A stretch of 7,086 nucleotides of DNA, taken from the NCBI GenBank assembly GCA_913773715.1, contig CAJYHD010000295.1, positions 1-7,086 on the forward strand. The letters are read 5' to 3'. The stretch's first letter is position 1. Each line of letters begins with the position of its first letter. The translations under genes were made by a program, and so were the position numbers. This document shows, in pieces, positions 1-5,744 of this stretch. The notes under the pieces were generated by a model that saw only the letters and a list, made by a program, of their open reading frames with translations, ran no database searches and was not told where the DNA came from. The DNA comes from an uncultured Sphingobium sp. Its GTDB lineage: Bacteria; Pseudomonadota; Alphaproteobacteria; Sphingomonadales; Sphingomonadaceae.

Positions 1-773
1 TGCGCGCCATGCTGGGTCAGGTGCTGCCCGTCATCCAGCAACGCACCGCAGGACTGCGCGCCGAATTGGAACGCAGCCGAGGATTGCGCGCGACGGCGCA
101 ACAGGCAGCGGACTCGCTGGCGCGGGCGCAGTCGGATCGCCGCGAGCAGCAAGGCGCGCTCGCGGCGCTGGAAACCCGCAAGCGCGTTGCCGAGCGGGAC
201 TATCGCGCCAATGCGGGGATCGAGAGCGAGCGGGCGCTGGCACTGGGCGAGCGAGCGCGCGACATCGTCGATCTGATGGACCGGCTTGAGCAGGCAGGCG
301 ATGTGCGCGATCGGCTGGCGGCGCTGTCCGGGCCGCTGCTGCGCCCTGCCCGCCCCGATCAGGCGGGTGCGCCGCCGCCCGAACGCCCGGTCGCGGAAGC
401 CGGACCGCCGCCTTATCGCCTTCCGGTGATCGGCCAGCTCGTCACCGGCATGGGCGAGGTCAGCGACGCGGGCGTGCGATCGCGCGGCCTGACCCTCATG
501 ACGCAGCCGGGCGCACAGGCCGTCGCACCCACTGCTGGACGCGTTGCCTTTGCCGGACCCTATCGCGGCTACGGCCAGATCCTCATCATCGATCATGGCG
601 ATGGCTGGACCAGCCTCATCACCGGACTGCATCGCCTGAGCGCCCGCGTCGGCGACAGCGTGCGGCAGGGCGATCCGCTCGGCGTCACCGGCACGGAGCG
701 CCCCAACATCACGGTCGAACTGCGCCGTAACGGTCGCCCGGTCGATATCGTGCCGCTGGTAGGACGGGGATGA
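1..773 (+). CDS. EnvC-like murein hydrolase activator, degenerate LytM/M23 domain (5' partial)
   Basis: This is probably a periplasmic activator of cell-wall amidases at the division site, by analogy with EnvC. The frame is open to the left edge (first whole codon at 3), so the ATG at 9 is unlikely to be the true start and the N-terminus is missing. Counting from that ATG, residues about 5-110 are rich in Arg, Ala, Glu and Gln and look like the end of a coiled coil. A Pro-rich linker covers about 112-137. Residues about 140-250 match a LytM/M23 domain, including GYGQILIIDHGDGW, VGDSVRQGDPLG and VELRRNGRPVDIVPL. The zinc-binding residues of active M23 peptidases are not kept: the HxxxD position reads as RSRGLTL, and the HLHFE position reads as NITVEL. 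That degeneracy is typical of EnvC-type activators rather than hydrolases. A CtpA-type protease follows in the same direction. A divergent M23 enzyme remains possible but less likely. Confidence 0.85.
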   Translation, partial: RAMLGQVLPVIQQRTAGLRAELERSRGLRATAQQAADSLARAQSDRREQQGALAALETRKRVAERDYRANAGIESERALALGERARDIVDLMDRLEQAGDVRDRLAALSGPLLRPARPDQAGAPPPERPVAEAGPPPYRLPVIGQLVTGMGEVSDAGVRSRGLTLMTQPGAQAVAPTAGRVAFAGPYRGYGQILIIDHGDGWTSLITGLHRLSARVGDSVRQGDPLGVTGTERPNITVELRRNGRPVDIVPLVGRG

Positions 774-826
774 CCCCGTTCACGCCGCACTCATCACGAA
801 GCTGCAACAAGCCATGAAGCGCGCTT

Positions 827-854
827 TTGCGTTGCCGTGAGAATCGCCTATATT
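827..854 (+). promoter_or_regulatory. Putative sigma70-type promoter of the CtpA-like protease gene
   Basis: A TTGCGT -35 element (827-832) and a TATATT -10 element (849-854) are separated by 16 bases. The -10 matches the consensus at 5 of 6 positions and the -35 at 3 of 6. Transcription would begin near 861, leaving a leader of about 24 bases before the ATG at 885. A GANTC methylation motif (GAATC, 841-845) lies between the two boxes, and a second (GACTC, 869-873) lies in the leader. A 10-base palindrome, AAGCGCGCTT (817-826), abuts the -35 box. This is a prediction from motif matches only. Confidence 0.35.
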
Positions 855-874
855 GACGGATAGATGCGGACTCC

Positions 875-879
875 AAGGA
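875..879 (+). promoter_or_regulatory. Ribosome binding site that decides the protease start
   Basis: AAGGA lies 5 bases before the ATG at 885. The in-frame ATG at 864 has no comparable site and would sit about 3 bases from the predicted transcription start. The 885 start also places the hydrophobic signal sequence directly at the N-terminus. Confidence 0.6.
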
Positions 880-884
880 CAGAC

Positions 885-2237
885 ATGAAATCCACTTTCC
901 TCCAGGGCGCGATTGCGCTCGGGGCGCTTGCGCTCATTCCTGCCACGACCGCAGCGCTCGCCGATGGCGAGGCATCGAGCTACAAGGCGCTCGACGAGTT
1001 CATGGACGTGTTCCAGAAGGTCCGCAGCGACTATGTCGAGAAGGTCGACGATGAAAAGCTGATCAAGGGCGCGATCGACGGCATGCTCGCCAGCCTCGAC
1101 CCACATTCGAGCTTCCTCGACGCGCGCGATTTCCAGAATCTGCGCACCCAGACGGAGGGCAGCTATGGCGGCCTCGGCCTATCGGTCACGCAGGAGGACG
1201 GCGCGGTCAAGGTGATCGCGCCGACGCAGGATACCCCGGCCTGGCGCGCGGGGATCAAGGCGGGCGATTATATCACCCATATCGATGGGCAGCTGATCTA
1301 TGGCGGGACGCTGGACGAGGCGGTCGACAAGATGCGCGGCGCGCCCGGCACGGCGATCAAGCTGACGCTGGTGCGGTCGGGCCGCGACAAGCCGATCGAA
1401 CTTACGCTGACGCGCGAGATCATTCAGTTGAAGCCGGTCAAATGGGAAGTGAAGAACAATATCGGCGTCATCAACATCGTCAGCTTCTCGGCCAATACCG
1501 GGGCCGACGTGCGGCAGGCGATCCGCAGCATCGACAAGAGCCTGGGCCACAAGCCGACCGGCTATATCCTCGACCTGCGCTCCAACCCCGGCGGCTTGCT
1601 GGACGAGGCGGTGAGCGTCAGCGACACCTTCCTGGAGCGCGGCGAAATCGTGTCTCAGCGCGGCCGCAATAAGGGCGATGTCGAGCGCTATTATGCCAAG
1701 CCGGGTGATGATGCGAAGGGCTTGCCGGTAATCGTGCTGGTCGATGCCGGATCGGCGTCGGCCTCCGAAATCGTCGCGGGCGCCTTGCAGGACCAGCATC
1801 GCGCTATCGTGATGGGCGAACGCAGCTTCGGCAAGGGCAGCGTCCAGACGATGCTGCCGCTGTCGAACACCACGGCGCTCAAGCTGACGACGGCGCGCTA
1901 CTTCACGCCGTCGGGCCGCAGCGTGCAGGAAGGCGGCATACAGCCCGACATCCGCGTGCCGCAGCTGTCCGACCCCGATTACAAGAACCGGCCCAAGTTC
2001 CGCGAGAGCGACCTGCGCCGTCACCTGATCAACGAGATCAAGACCGACGACAAGGCGCTGGAAGAGGATACGAAGGACGATCCGCGCTTCACCCTGTCGG
2101 CCGAGGAGCTCAAGAAGAAGGGCGTGGAGGATTTCCAGCTCGACTATGCGCTGAAGACTATATCGCGCCTTGCCGGAACGCCCGGCGCGGCGATCGCGCA
2201 GGCGCAGCCCACGGCGAGCAAGGCGGGCGGCAAATAA
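885..2237 (+). CDS. ctpA: S41 family carboxy-terminal processing protease (CtpA-like)
   Basis: This is an exported serine protease that degrades or trims envelope proteins from the C-terminal end. With the start at 885 it has 450 residues; an ATG at 864 would add seven, but the AAGGA site favours 885. Residues 1-26 form a signal peptide (MKS, an Ala/Leu core, then ALA|D). A helical region follows, then the PDZ domain at about 91-176 (GLGLSV, then AGIKAGDYITHIDG), which in this family binds substrate C-termini. The S41 catalytic domain runs from about 190 to 360. The GSASASEIVAG and FGKGSVQT motifs give Ser292, Lys317 and Gln321. The 25- and 4-residue spacings match the Ser-Lys-Gln triad of CtpB/Prc proteases. 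The C-terminal tail is charged and ends in a Gln/Ala/Lys-rich stretch. It sits 111 bases after the EnvC-like gene, an arrangement common in alphaproteobacteria that suggests a role in wall turnover. The natural substrate cannot be read from the sequence. Confidence 0.95.
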   Translation: MKSTFLQGAIALGALALIPATTAALADGEASSYKALDEFMDVFQKVRSDYVEKVDDEKLIKGAIDGMLASLDPHSSFLDARDFQNLRTQTEGSYGGLGLSVTQEDGAVKVIAPTQDTPAWRAGIKAGDYITHIDGQLIYGGTLDEAVDKMRGAPGTAIKLTLVRSGRDKPIELTLTREIIQLKPVKWEVKNNIGVINIVSFSANTGADVRQAIRSIDKSLGHKPTGYILDLRSNPGGLLDEAVSVSDTFLERGEIVSQRGRNKGDVERYYAKPGDDAKGLPVIVLVDAGSASASEIVAGALQDQHRAIVMGERSFGKGSVQTMLPLSNTTALKLTTARYFTPSGRSVQEGGIQPDIRVPQLSDPDYKNRPKFRESDLRRHLINEIKTDDKALEEDTKDDPRFTLSAEELKKKGVEDFQLDYALKTISRLAGTPGAAIAQAQPTASKAGGK

Positions 2238-2298
2238 TCGCGGGCGTCGCGACCAAGTTCAGCATGACGAAAGCGGAATGAGGCTTTAAGCGAGGGGT

Positions 2299-2781
2299 AT
2301 GAAGGACATTCCCCTCGCCCGCGCGATCGCGTTGTTGACCCCGCTGCTGCTGCTCGGTGGGGCCTATGCCTCGCAAATCTGGGGCGGGTTGCATCCGTGC
2401 GAGATGTGCTGGTGGCAGCGTTATCCGCACATGGCGGCGATCCCGCTCGCGCTGATTGCCTACGCGACGAAGGGCCGTCCCTGCGTCAGTGGCCTCTTCG
2501 CCGGGCTTGCCGGTCTGGCGATCGGCATCAGCGGCGGCATCGGACTGTTCCATGCAGGCGTCGAATATGGCTGGTGGCAGGGGCTGACCGCCTGCTCCAC
2601 CACGCCGACGAGCGGCAACACCGCCGACATCCTCAACCAGATCATGGCGACGCCGCTCACCCGCTGCGACGTCGCCCCGTGGAGCCTCTTCGGCATTTCG
2701 CTCGCGGGCTATAACGGCATCTTGTCGGGTGCAGCGGCGCTCGCCATCTTGGCCTTGCTATTGAAAGCGAGGAAGGCATGA
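2299..2781 (+). CDS. dsbB: Disulfide bond formation protein, DsbB family
   Basis: This is an inner-membrane quinone oxidoreductase of the DsbB family. Such proteins reoxidise the periplasmic thiol oxidase DsbA and pass the electrons to ubiquinone. It has 160 residues, usual for the family. Predicted membrane segments lie near 6-27, 43-58, 62-84 and 135-157. The first periplasmic cysteine pair is Cys34-Cys37 in HPCEMCWWQRYP, the DsbB signature; the adjacent Arg41 fits the conserved residue linked to quinone interaction. The second pair is Cys99 (LTACSTT) and Cys123 (LTRCDVAPW), followed by the family's FGISLAGYN segment. The start is supported by GAGGGG at 2292-2297. It lies 61 bases after the protease gene and overlaps the next gene by 4 bases (ATGA). 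No dsbA is visible here. Family membership is clear; the DsbA partner is inferred. Confidence 0.93.
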   Translation: MKDIPLARAIALLTPLLLLGGAYASQIWGGLHPCEMCWWQRYPHMAAIPLALIAYATKGRPCVSGLFAGLAGLAIGISGGIGLFHAGVEYGWWQGLTACSTTPTSGNTADILNQIMATPLTRCDVAPWSLFGISLAGYNGILSGAAALAILALLLKARKA

Positions 2782-3332
2782 GCGCACCCAAGGATTTCCC
2801 CCGCCCCGGACGCCGGGTGAGCGACAAGGATCGCGCGGCGATGCTGCGCGTCGATCAGGCGGGCGAGTTCGGCGCGACGCGCATCTATGCCGGGCAGCTC
2901 GCCGTGATGGGCGACCGCCACCCCTATGGCCGCATCATCGCAGGCATGGCGGCGCAGGAGGAGCGGCACCGCGAGGCGTTCGATGCGATGATCGCGCGGC
3001 GCGGCGGACGGCCGACCCTGCTCGCCCCGTTCTGGAACGTGGCGGGCTTTGCGCTGGGCGCAGTGACGGCGGCGATGGGTCCCAAGGCGGCGATGGCCTG
3101 CACGGCGGCGGTCGAGACCGAGATCGACAAACATTATGCCGATCAATTGCGGGAGCTTGGATCGGAAGACCCGGAACTCTCCACCGCCATTACGGATTTT
3201 CAAGCGGAGGAGGTCGAGCATCGCGACGCCGCCATCGCGCATGGCGCGGAGCAGGCCCCTGCCTACCCCCTGCTGTCGGGCGTGATCCGCCTCGGTTGCC
3301 GTGCCGCCATTGCGCTCACCAAGCGCATCTGA
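2778..3332 (+). CDS. coq7: Demethoxyubiquinone hydroxylase, Coq7 family
   Basis: This is a di-iron monooxygenase that hydroxylates 5-demethoxyubiquinol at the penultimate step of ubiquinone synthesis, at the inner membrane. It has 184 residues, a normal size. All six expected iron ligands are visible: Glu30 (VDQAGEFGA), Glu61 and His64 (QEERH), Glu113 (VETEIDKHY), and Glu145 and His148 (EEVEHRD). From the second Glu onward the spacing (3, 52, 32, 3) fits the family. Internal hydrophobic helices near 85-110 and 163-181 suit monotopic membrane attachment. The ATG overlaps the dsbB stop by 4 bases, with GAGGAAGG (2769-2776) upstream, so the two genes are probably translationally coupled. The pairing makes biochemical sense because DsbB uses ubiquinone as electron acceptor. 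That functional link is an inference. Confidence 0.95.
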   Translation: MSAPKDFPRPGRRVSDKDRAAMLRVDQAGEFGATRIYAGQLAVMGDRHPYGRIIAGMAAQEERHREAFDAMIARRGGRPTLLAPFWNVAGFALGAVTAAMGPKAAMACTAAVETEIDKHYADQLRELGSEDPELSTAITDFQAEEVEHRDAAIAHGAEQAPAYPLLSGVIRLGCRAAIALTKRI

Positions 3333-3338
3333 GGAAGG
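3331..3338 (+). promoter_or_regulatory. Ribosome binding site overlapping the coq7 stop codon
   Basis: GAGGAAGG begins inside the coq7 TGA (3330-3332) and serves the next gene. It can support the ATG at 3342 or the in-frame ATG at 3348, so the exact start is uncertain by two residues. The overlap implies that coq7 and the secreted protein gene share a transcript. Confidence 0.5.
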
Positions 3339-3341
3339 AAG

Positions 3342-3896
3342 ATGTCGATGAGAAAGCTGTTCACGATCGCGGCGCTGATGACGGCGGCGGCTGTCTCGCC
3401 CGCGCTGGCTCAGGCACCGGAGAATAGTGGGCCGGTTGGCGGTGACAATGAGAAGGTCAATCTCGTCATCGTCTATGGCAACGACCCCTGCCCGCAAAGC
3501 CAGGGCAGCGACATCGTCGTGTGCGCGCGCAAGGGCGAGGAGGAACGCTATCGCATCCCTGAACCACTGCGCGGCGATCCCAACAAGCCGAGCAACCAGG
3601 CATGGGGTGAACGGATGCGGTCGATGGAATATGTCGGTCGGTCGGGCACGGAAAGCTGCTCGCCTGATGGCGGCGGCGGCGCGACGGGCTGCTTCACCAA
3701 GCTGGCGCGGCTCGCCAAGGCGGAGCGGCGGGCGGCGAACGACGCCAGCTGGAAGGATTTGGTCGCGGCCGAGCGGGATCGCCGCCTGTCGACCATCGAC
3801 GCCGACAGCGAGAAGATCGAGGCACGGGTAAAGGCCGAGGAAAAGGCGCAGGCCGATCTGGAGAAGAATCAGAGCGCGACGCCCGCACCGCAATGA
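3342..3896 (+). CDS. Secreted four-cysteine protein of unknown function, paralogue 1
   Basis: I cannot assign a function. The 184-residue product starts with a signal peptide (MSMRK, a hydrophobic Ala/Leu core, then ALA|Q at about residue 23), so the mature protein is probably periplasmic. Residues 44-77 contain VYGNDPCP, IVVCAR and ERYRIP. A second conserved block is SCSPDGGGGATGC. The only cysteines are 50, 61, 106 and 117, arranged as C-x10-C and C-x10-C, which suggests two disulfides. Residues about 118-175 are highly charged (Ala, Arg, Lys, Glu) and probably helical or coiled coil; this tail is absent from the downstream paralogue. The gene begins 9 bases after coq7, so it likely belongs to the dsbB-coq7 transcript. 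The ATG at 3348 is an alternative start. Similar 'IVVCAR...ERYRIP' proteins are, from memory, frequent in sphingomonads without a known role. Confidence 0.8.
   Translation: MSMRKLFTIAALMTAAAVSPALAQAPENSGPVGGDNEKVNLVIVYGNDPCPQSQGSDIVVCARKGEEERYRIPEPLRGDPNKPSNQAWGERMRSMEYVGRSGTESCSPDGGGGATGCFTKLARLAKAERRAANDASWKDLVAAERDRRLSTIDADSEKIEARVKAEEKAQADLEKNQSATPAPQ
3471..3572 (+). repeat. Paralogous repeat, copy 1 (core of the four-cysteine protein)
   Basis: These 34 codons align without gaps to 4083-4184. The encoded segments are identical at 24 of 34 residues by my count, and the DNA around the IVVCAR codons is nearly identical. This indicates tandem gene duplication rather than a mobile repeat. Confidence 0.7.
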
Positions 3897-3971
3897 TAGC
3901 GCGGGCACGGCTGGCGCTGGTCGGCAGCGTCTGAGGGAGCAAGAAAACGGGGGTTTGAAGGATCATCTGCC

Positions 3972-4373
3972 ATGCGGCATAATGCTGTTCTCCCCTTGCT
4001 GACCCTAATCGGTGCGACTTCCGTTGTACCCGCCGCCCTCGCGCAGCCCGCTCCGCCGCCCGAGCGGATCATGAATCTCACCGTCTATGGCGACGATCCC
4101 TGCCCCAAAAGCGAGGGAAACGAGATCGTCGTGTGCGCGCGGCGGCCAGAGTCGGAGCGCTATCGCATTCCCAAGAAGCTGCGCGAAAAGCCGGAAGTCG
4201 CGGGTGGTCCCGGCTGGGGTAGCCAGGTCGCGACGATGGAACAAACGCAGCGGCAAGTCTTGCCCAACAGCTGTTCGCCCAACGGCAGCTACGGCTTTAG
4301 CGGATGCGCGGCGCAGGCTCTGGCACAGTGGTTCGCAGAGCGGCGGATGATGCAGTCTCAGGGCAATCCCTGA
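3972..4373 (+). CDS. Secreted four-cysteine protein of unknown function, paralogue 2
   Basis: Function unknown. The 133-residue product has a signal peptide (MRHN, a Leu/Ala core, then ALA|Q at about residue 24) and a short Pro-rich stretch, so it should be exported. Residues 38-71 carry VYGDDPCP, IVVCAR and ERYRIP, and residues 100-112 carry SCSPNGSYGFSGC. Cysteines 44, 55, 101 and 112 repeat the C-x10-C ... C-x10-C layout of the upstream gene, with an inter-pair distance differing by one residue. It stops shortly after the second pair and lacks the long charged tail of paralogue 1. It lies 75 bases after that gene. GAAGGA (3957-3962) precedes the ATG by 9 bases, a rather long spacing. It converges on a minus-strand gene only 7 bases away. 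Confidence 0.8.
   Translation: MRHNAVLPLLTLIGATSVVPAALAQPAPPPERIMNLTVYGDDPCPKSEGNEIVVCARRPESERYRIPKKLREKPEVAGGPGWGSQVATMEQTQRQVLPNSCSPNGSYGFSGCAAQALAQWFAERRMMQSQGNP
4083..4184 (+). repeat. Paralogous repeat, copy 2 (core of the four-cysteine protein)
   Basis: Partner of 3471-3572, with the same 34-codon block in the second paralogue. Substitutions fall mostly in the positions between the invariant Cys, Pro, Gly and Arg residues, as expected under protein-level constraint. Confidence 0.7.
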
Positions 4374-4380
4374 GGACGGA

Positions 4381-4542
4381 TTAGCGGGCGCGCGGCTCGT
4401 AGGCGCGCTTGGCAGCGTTCACCTTGTCGATCAGGCTGATGAGCGATTCCGGCGCGTGCCGCGGTGTCGATGGCGCGACTGGATGCGCGGCCATGCGGCG
4501 GCTGAGCGCGAGGAAGGCGGTGTCGATGCTGTCGCGGCCCAT
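4381..4542 (-). CDS. Small hypothetical protein (about 53 residues)
   Basis: I do not recognise a family. Starting at the ATG at 4542-4540, the product begins MGRDSIDTAFLALSRRMAAH, has a Pro-rich middle (VAPSTPRHAPES), and ends in a helical basic segment (LISLIDKVNAAKRAYEPRAR). By my count 47 of 53 codons end in G or C, matching the neighbouring real genes. The frame stays open upstream to a TTG at 4578, but those 12 extra codons lose the GC-ending bias, so I prefer the ATG. No strong ribosome binding site is visible; a weak GGGAC lies about 13 bases upstream. It lies 54 bases after the SDR gene on the same strand and could share its transcript. There is no signal peptide or membrane segment. 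It may be a cytoplasmic small protein, or a non-coding open frame. Confidence 0.5.
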   Translation of the reverse strand: MGRDSIDTAFLALSRRMAAHPVAPSTPRHAPESLISLIDKVNAAKRAYEPRAR

Positions 4543-4596
4543 GACCAGTGCTTGTGTCCCTGATTTCGCTGTGCACAAGCTATGGGATCGACGTGG

Positions 4597-5445
4597 TTAA
4601 GGAAGTGTAAGCGACGATGCCGGTTGCGACCAGCCGAAGCGGCTTTCTTCGCGGCACGCGGCAAGGCCCTCGCGGTAGGTGCGATAGCGGGGCGACCAGC
4701 CGAGTAGCCGCCTGGCGCGACCGGTGGCGATCCGACGGTTCTCCGCATAGAAGCCGCGCGCCATGGGGAACAGATCGGCCTCCTCCAGCGTCTTGAGCGG
4801 CGGGTAGGGCAGGCCAGCAAGATCGCAGGCCGCCTCGATCACGCGGTTCTGCGAACAGGGCAAGTCGTCGGCGAGATTGTAAATGCCGGGCGGTCCTTTG
4901 AACGACGCCATGATGCCGGAGACGATGTCGTCGACATGGATGCGGCTGAAGACCTGATCGGGTAGATCGATGCGGTGCGCCTTGCCTTCCGTGACGCGCT
5001 CGATCGCCGAGCGGCCGGTGCCGTAGATGCCGGGAAGCCGGAAGCGGACGACATCCGGGCGAAGCGCGCCCCATGCGGCATCGGCGGCGGCACGGGCGGA
5101 GCGGCGGCCCTGGCCGACGGCCGCGCTTTCATCGACCCACGCGCCGCCGGTGTCGCCATAGACGCCGGTGGAGGACAGATAACCGACCCATAGCGCAGGT
5201 GCGCAAGCAAGCACTTCGCCAAAGCGGGCGAGAACCGGGTCGATGTCGCCATCGGGTGGGACGGAGGAGAGAATATGTGTGGCGCTGACGATGGCGGCGC
5301 GGACGGCTGGCGCGTCATCGAACGCGAGTATATCTGGCGCAGCGGATCGACGGACGCCGGTGACTTGCCAGCCCGCCAGTCGCAGACGATCGGCAAGACG
5401 CGAGGCTGTGTAACCAAGCCCCAGGATCAAGATGTGGGGTGTCAT
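4597..5445 (-). CDS. NAD(P)-dependent epimerase/dehydratase-like protein (extended SDR, YeeZ-like)
   Basis: This is a cytoplasmic Rossmann-fold protein of 282 residues. The N-terminal ILILGLGYTASRLADRL gives a GxGxxxxxL dinucleotide-binding motif at residues 9-17. VRRS (about 31-34) after the second strand could favour NADP. Further extended-SDR landmarks are YLSSTGVYGDTGG (89-101), FRLPGIYGTGR (135-145) and FSRIHVDDI (166-174), where nucleoside-sugar epimerases have their domain-boundary motif. I see no clear YxxxK catalytic pair after the SSTGVYG block, a feature of the YeeZ-type subgroup. The substrate and reaction therefore cannot be named. AGGGGG (5451-5456) precedes the ATG by 5 bases. 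The gene starts 20 bases after the A-type carrier gene, so it is probably cotranscribed with the suf genes. A direct role in Fe-S assembly is not implied. Confidence 0.85.
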   Translation of the reverse strand: MTPHILILGLGYTASRLADRLRLAGWQVTGVRRSAAPDILAFDDAPAVRAAIVSATHILSSVPPDGDIDPVLARFGEVLACAPALWVGYLSSTGVYGDTGGAWVDESAAVGQGRRSARAAADAAWGALRPDVVRFRLPGIYGTGRSAIERVTEGKAHRIDLPDQVFSRIHVDDIVSGIMASFKGPPGIYNLADDLPCSQNRVIEAACDLAGLPYPPLKTLEEADLFPMARGFYAENRRIATGRARRLLGWSPRYRTYREGLAACREESRFGWSQPASSLTLP

Positions 5446-5465
5446 TGCCGCCCCCTAGCAAGCTT

Positions 5466-5744
5466 TCAGACCGTGAAGCTCTCGCCACAGCCGCAGCTGC
5501 CCTTGGCATTGGGATTGTTGAAGACGAAACCGGCGGTGAAATCATCCTCAACCCAGTCCATCGTCGATCCGACGAGATAGAGGACTGATGCGCCGTCGAT
5601 ATACAGGACACCGCCGGGCGTTTCGATCTTCTCGTCGAACTTCGCTTCGTCGGTCACATAATCGACCGAATAGGCAAGGCCCGAACAGCCGCGACGGGGG
5701 GTCGAAAGCTTAACGCCGATCGCACCCTCAGGAGCCTGCCCCAT
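5466..5744 (-). CDS. sufA: A-type Fe-S carrier (SufA/IscA, HesB family), N-terminally truncated
   Basis: This scaffold/carrier binds an Fe-S cluster and delivers it to apo-proteins. All three cluster cysteines are present: Cys20 (RRGCSGLAY), Cys84 and Cys86 (GSCGCGESF). The 64-residue spacing equals that of E. coli IscA (35, 99, 101). From ATG 5744 the protein has only 92 residues and begins at MGQAPEGAIGV, about 15 residues short of IscA before the first cysteine. The same frame upstream reads SAQQRIADL (5745-5771), which looks like the expected helix 1. Beyond that it loses family resemblance and reaches an in-frame stop near 5830. ATG 5744 is therefore probably the internal Met of the original protein. 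No ribosome binding site precedes it, so translation would depend on coupling to the sufT stop codon (5728-5730), which lies downstream of this ATG. It looks like the surviving 3' part of a gene cut by a deletion. The product may be missing or unstable. Confidence 0.85.
   Translation of the reverse strand: MGQAPEGAIGVKLSTPRRGCSGLAYSVDYVTDEAKFDEKIETPGGVLYIDGASVLYLVGSTMDWVEDDFTAGFVFNNPNAKGSCGCGESFTV

Noticed and set aside
1179..2024. A 281-codon open frame on the minus strand inside the protease gene
   Set aside because: The plus-strand S41 protease is unambiguous, and the antisense product is His/Arg/Ala-rich with no recognisable motif.
2238..2252. TCGCG - 5 bases - CGCGA hairpin after the protease stop, as a terminator
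   Set aside because: The stem is only 5 base pairs and no T-run follows, so termination between the protease gene and dsbB is not supported.
2709..3908. A 399-codon open frame on the minus strand opposite coq7 and paralogue 1
   Set aside because: It overlaps two well-supported genes, has Arg/Ala-rich low-complexity content without domains, and is explained by high GC content suppressing antisense stops.
3955..3983. A near-consensus promoter (TTGAAG, 17 bases, CATAAT) across the start of paralogue 2
   Set aside because: Transcription would begin inside the signal-peptide codons, after the only good start, so it could not express this protein; probably a chance match.
4388..4408. GCGCGC - 9 bases - GCGCGC hairpin between convergent genes, as a terminator
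   Set aside because: It lies within the 3' codons of the small minus-strand gene, is followed by only two T residues, and GCGCGC repeats are common at this GC content.
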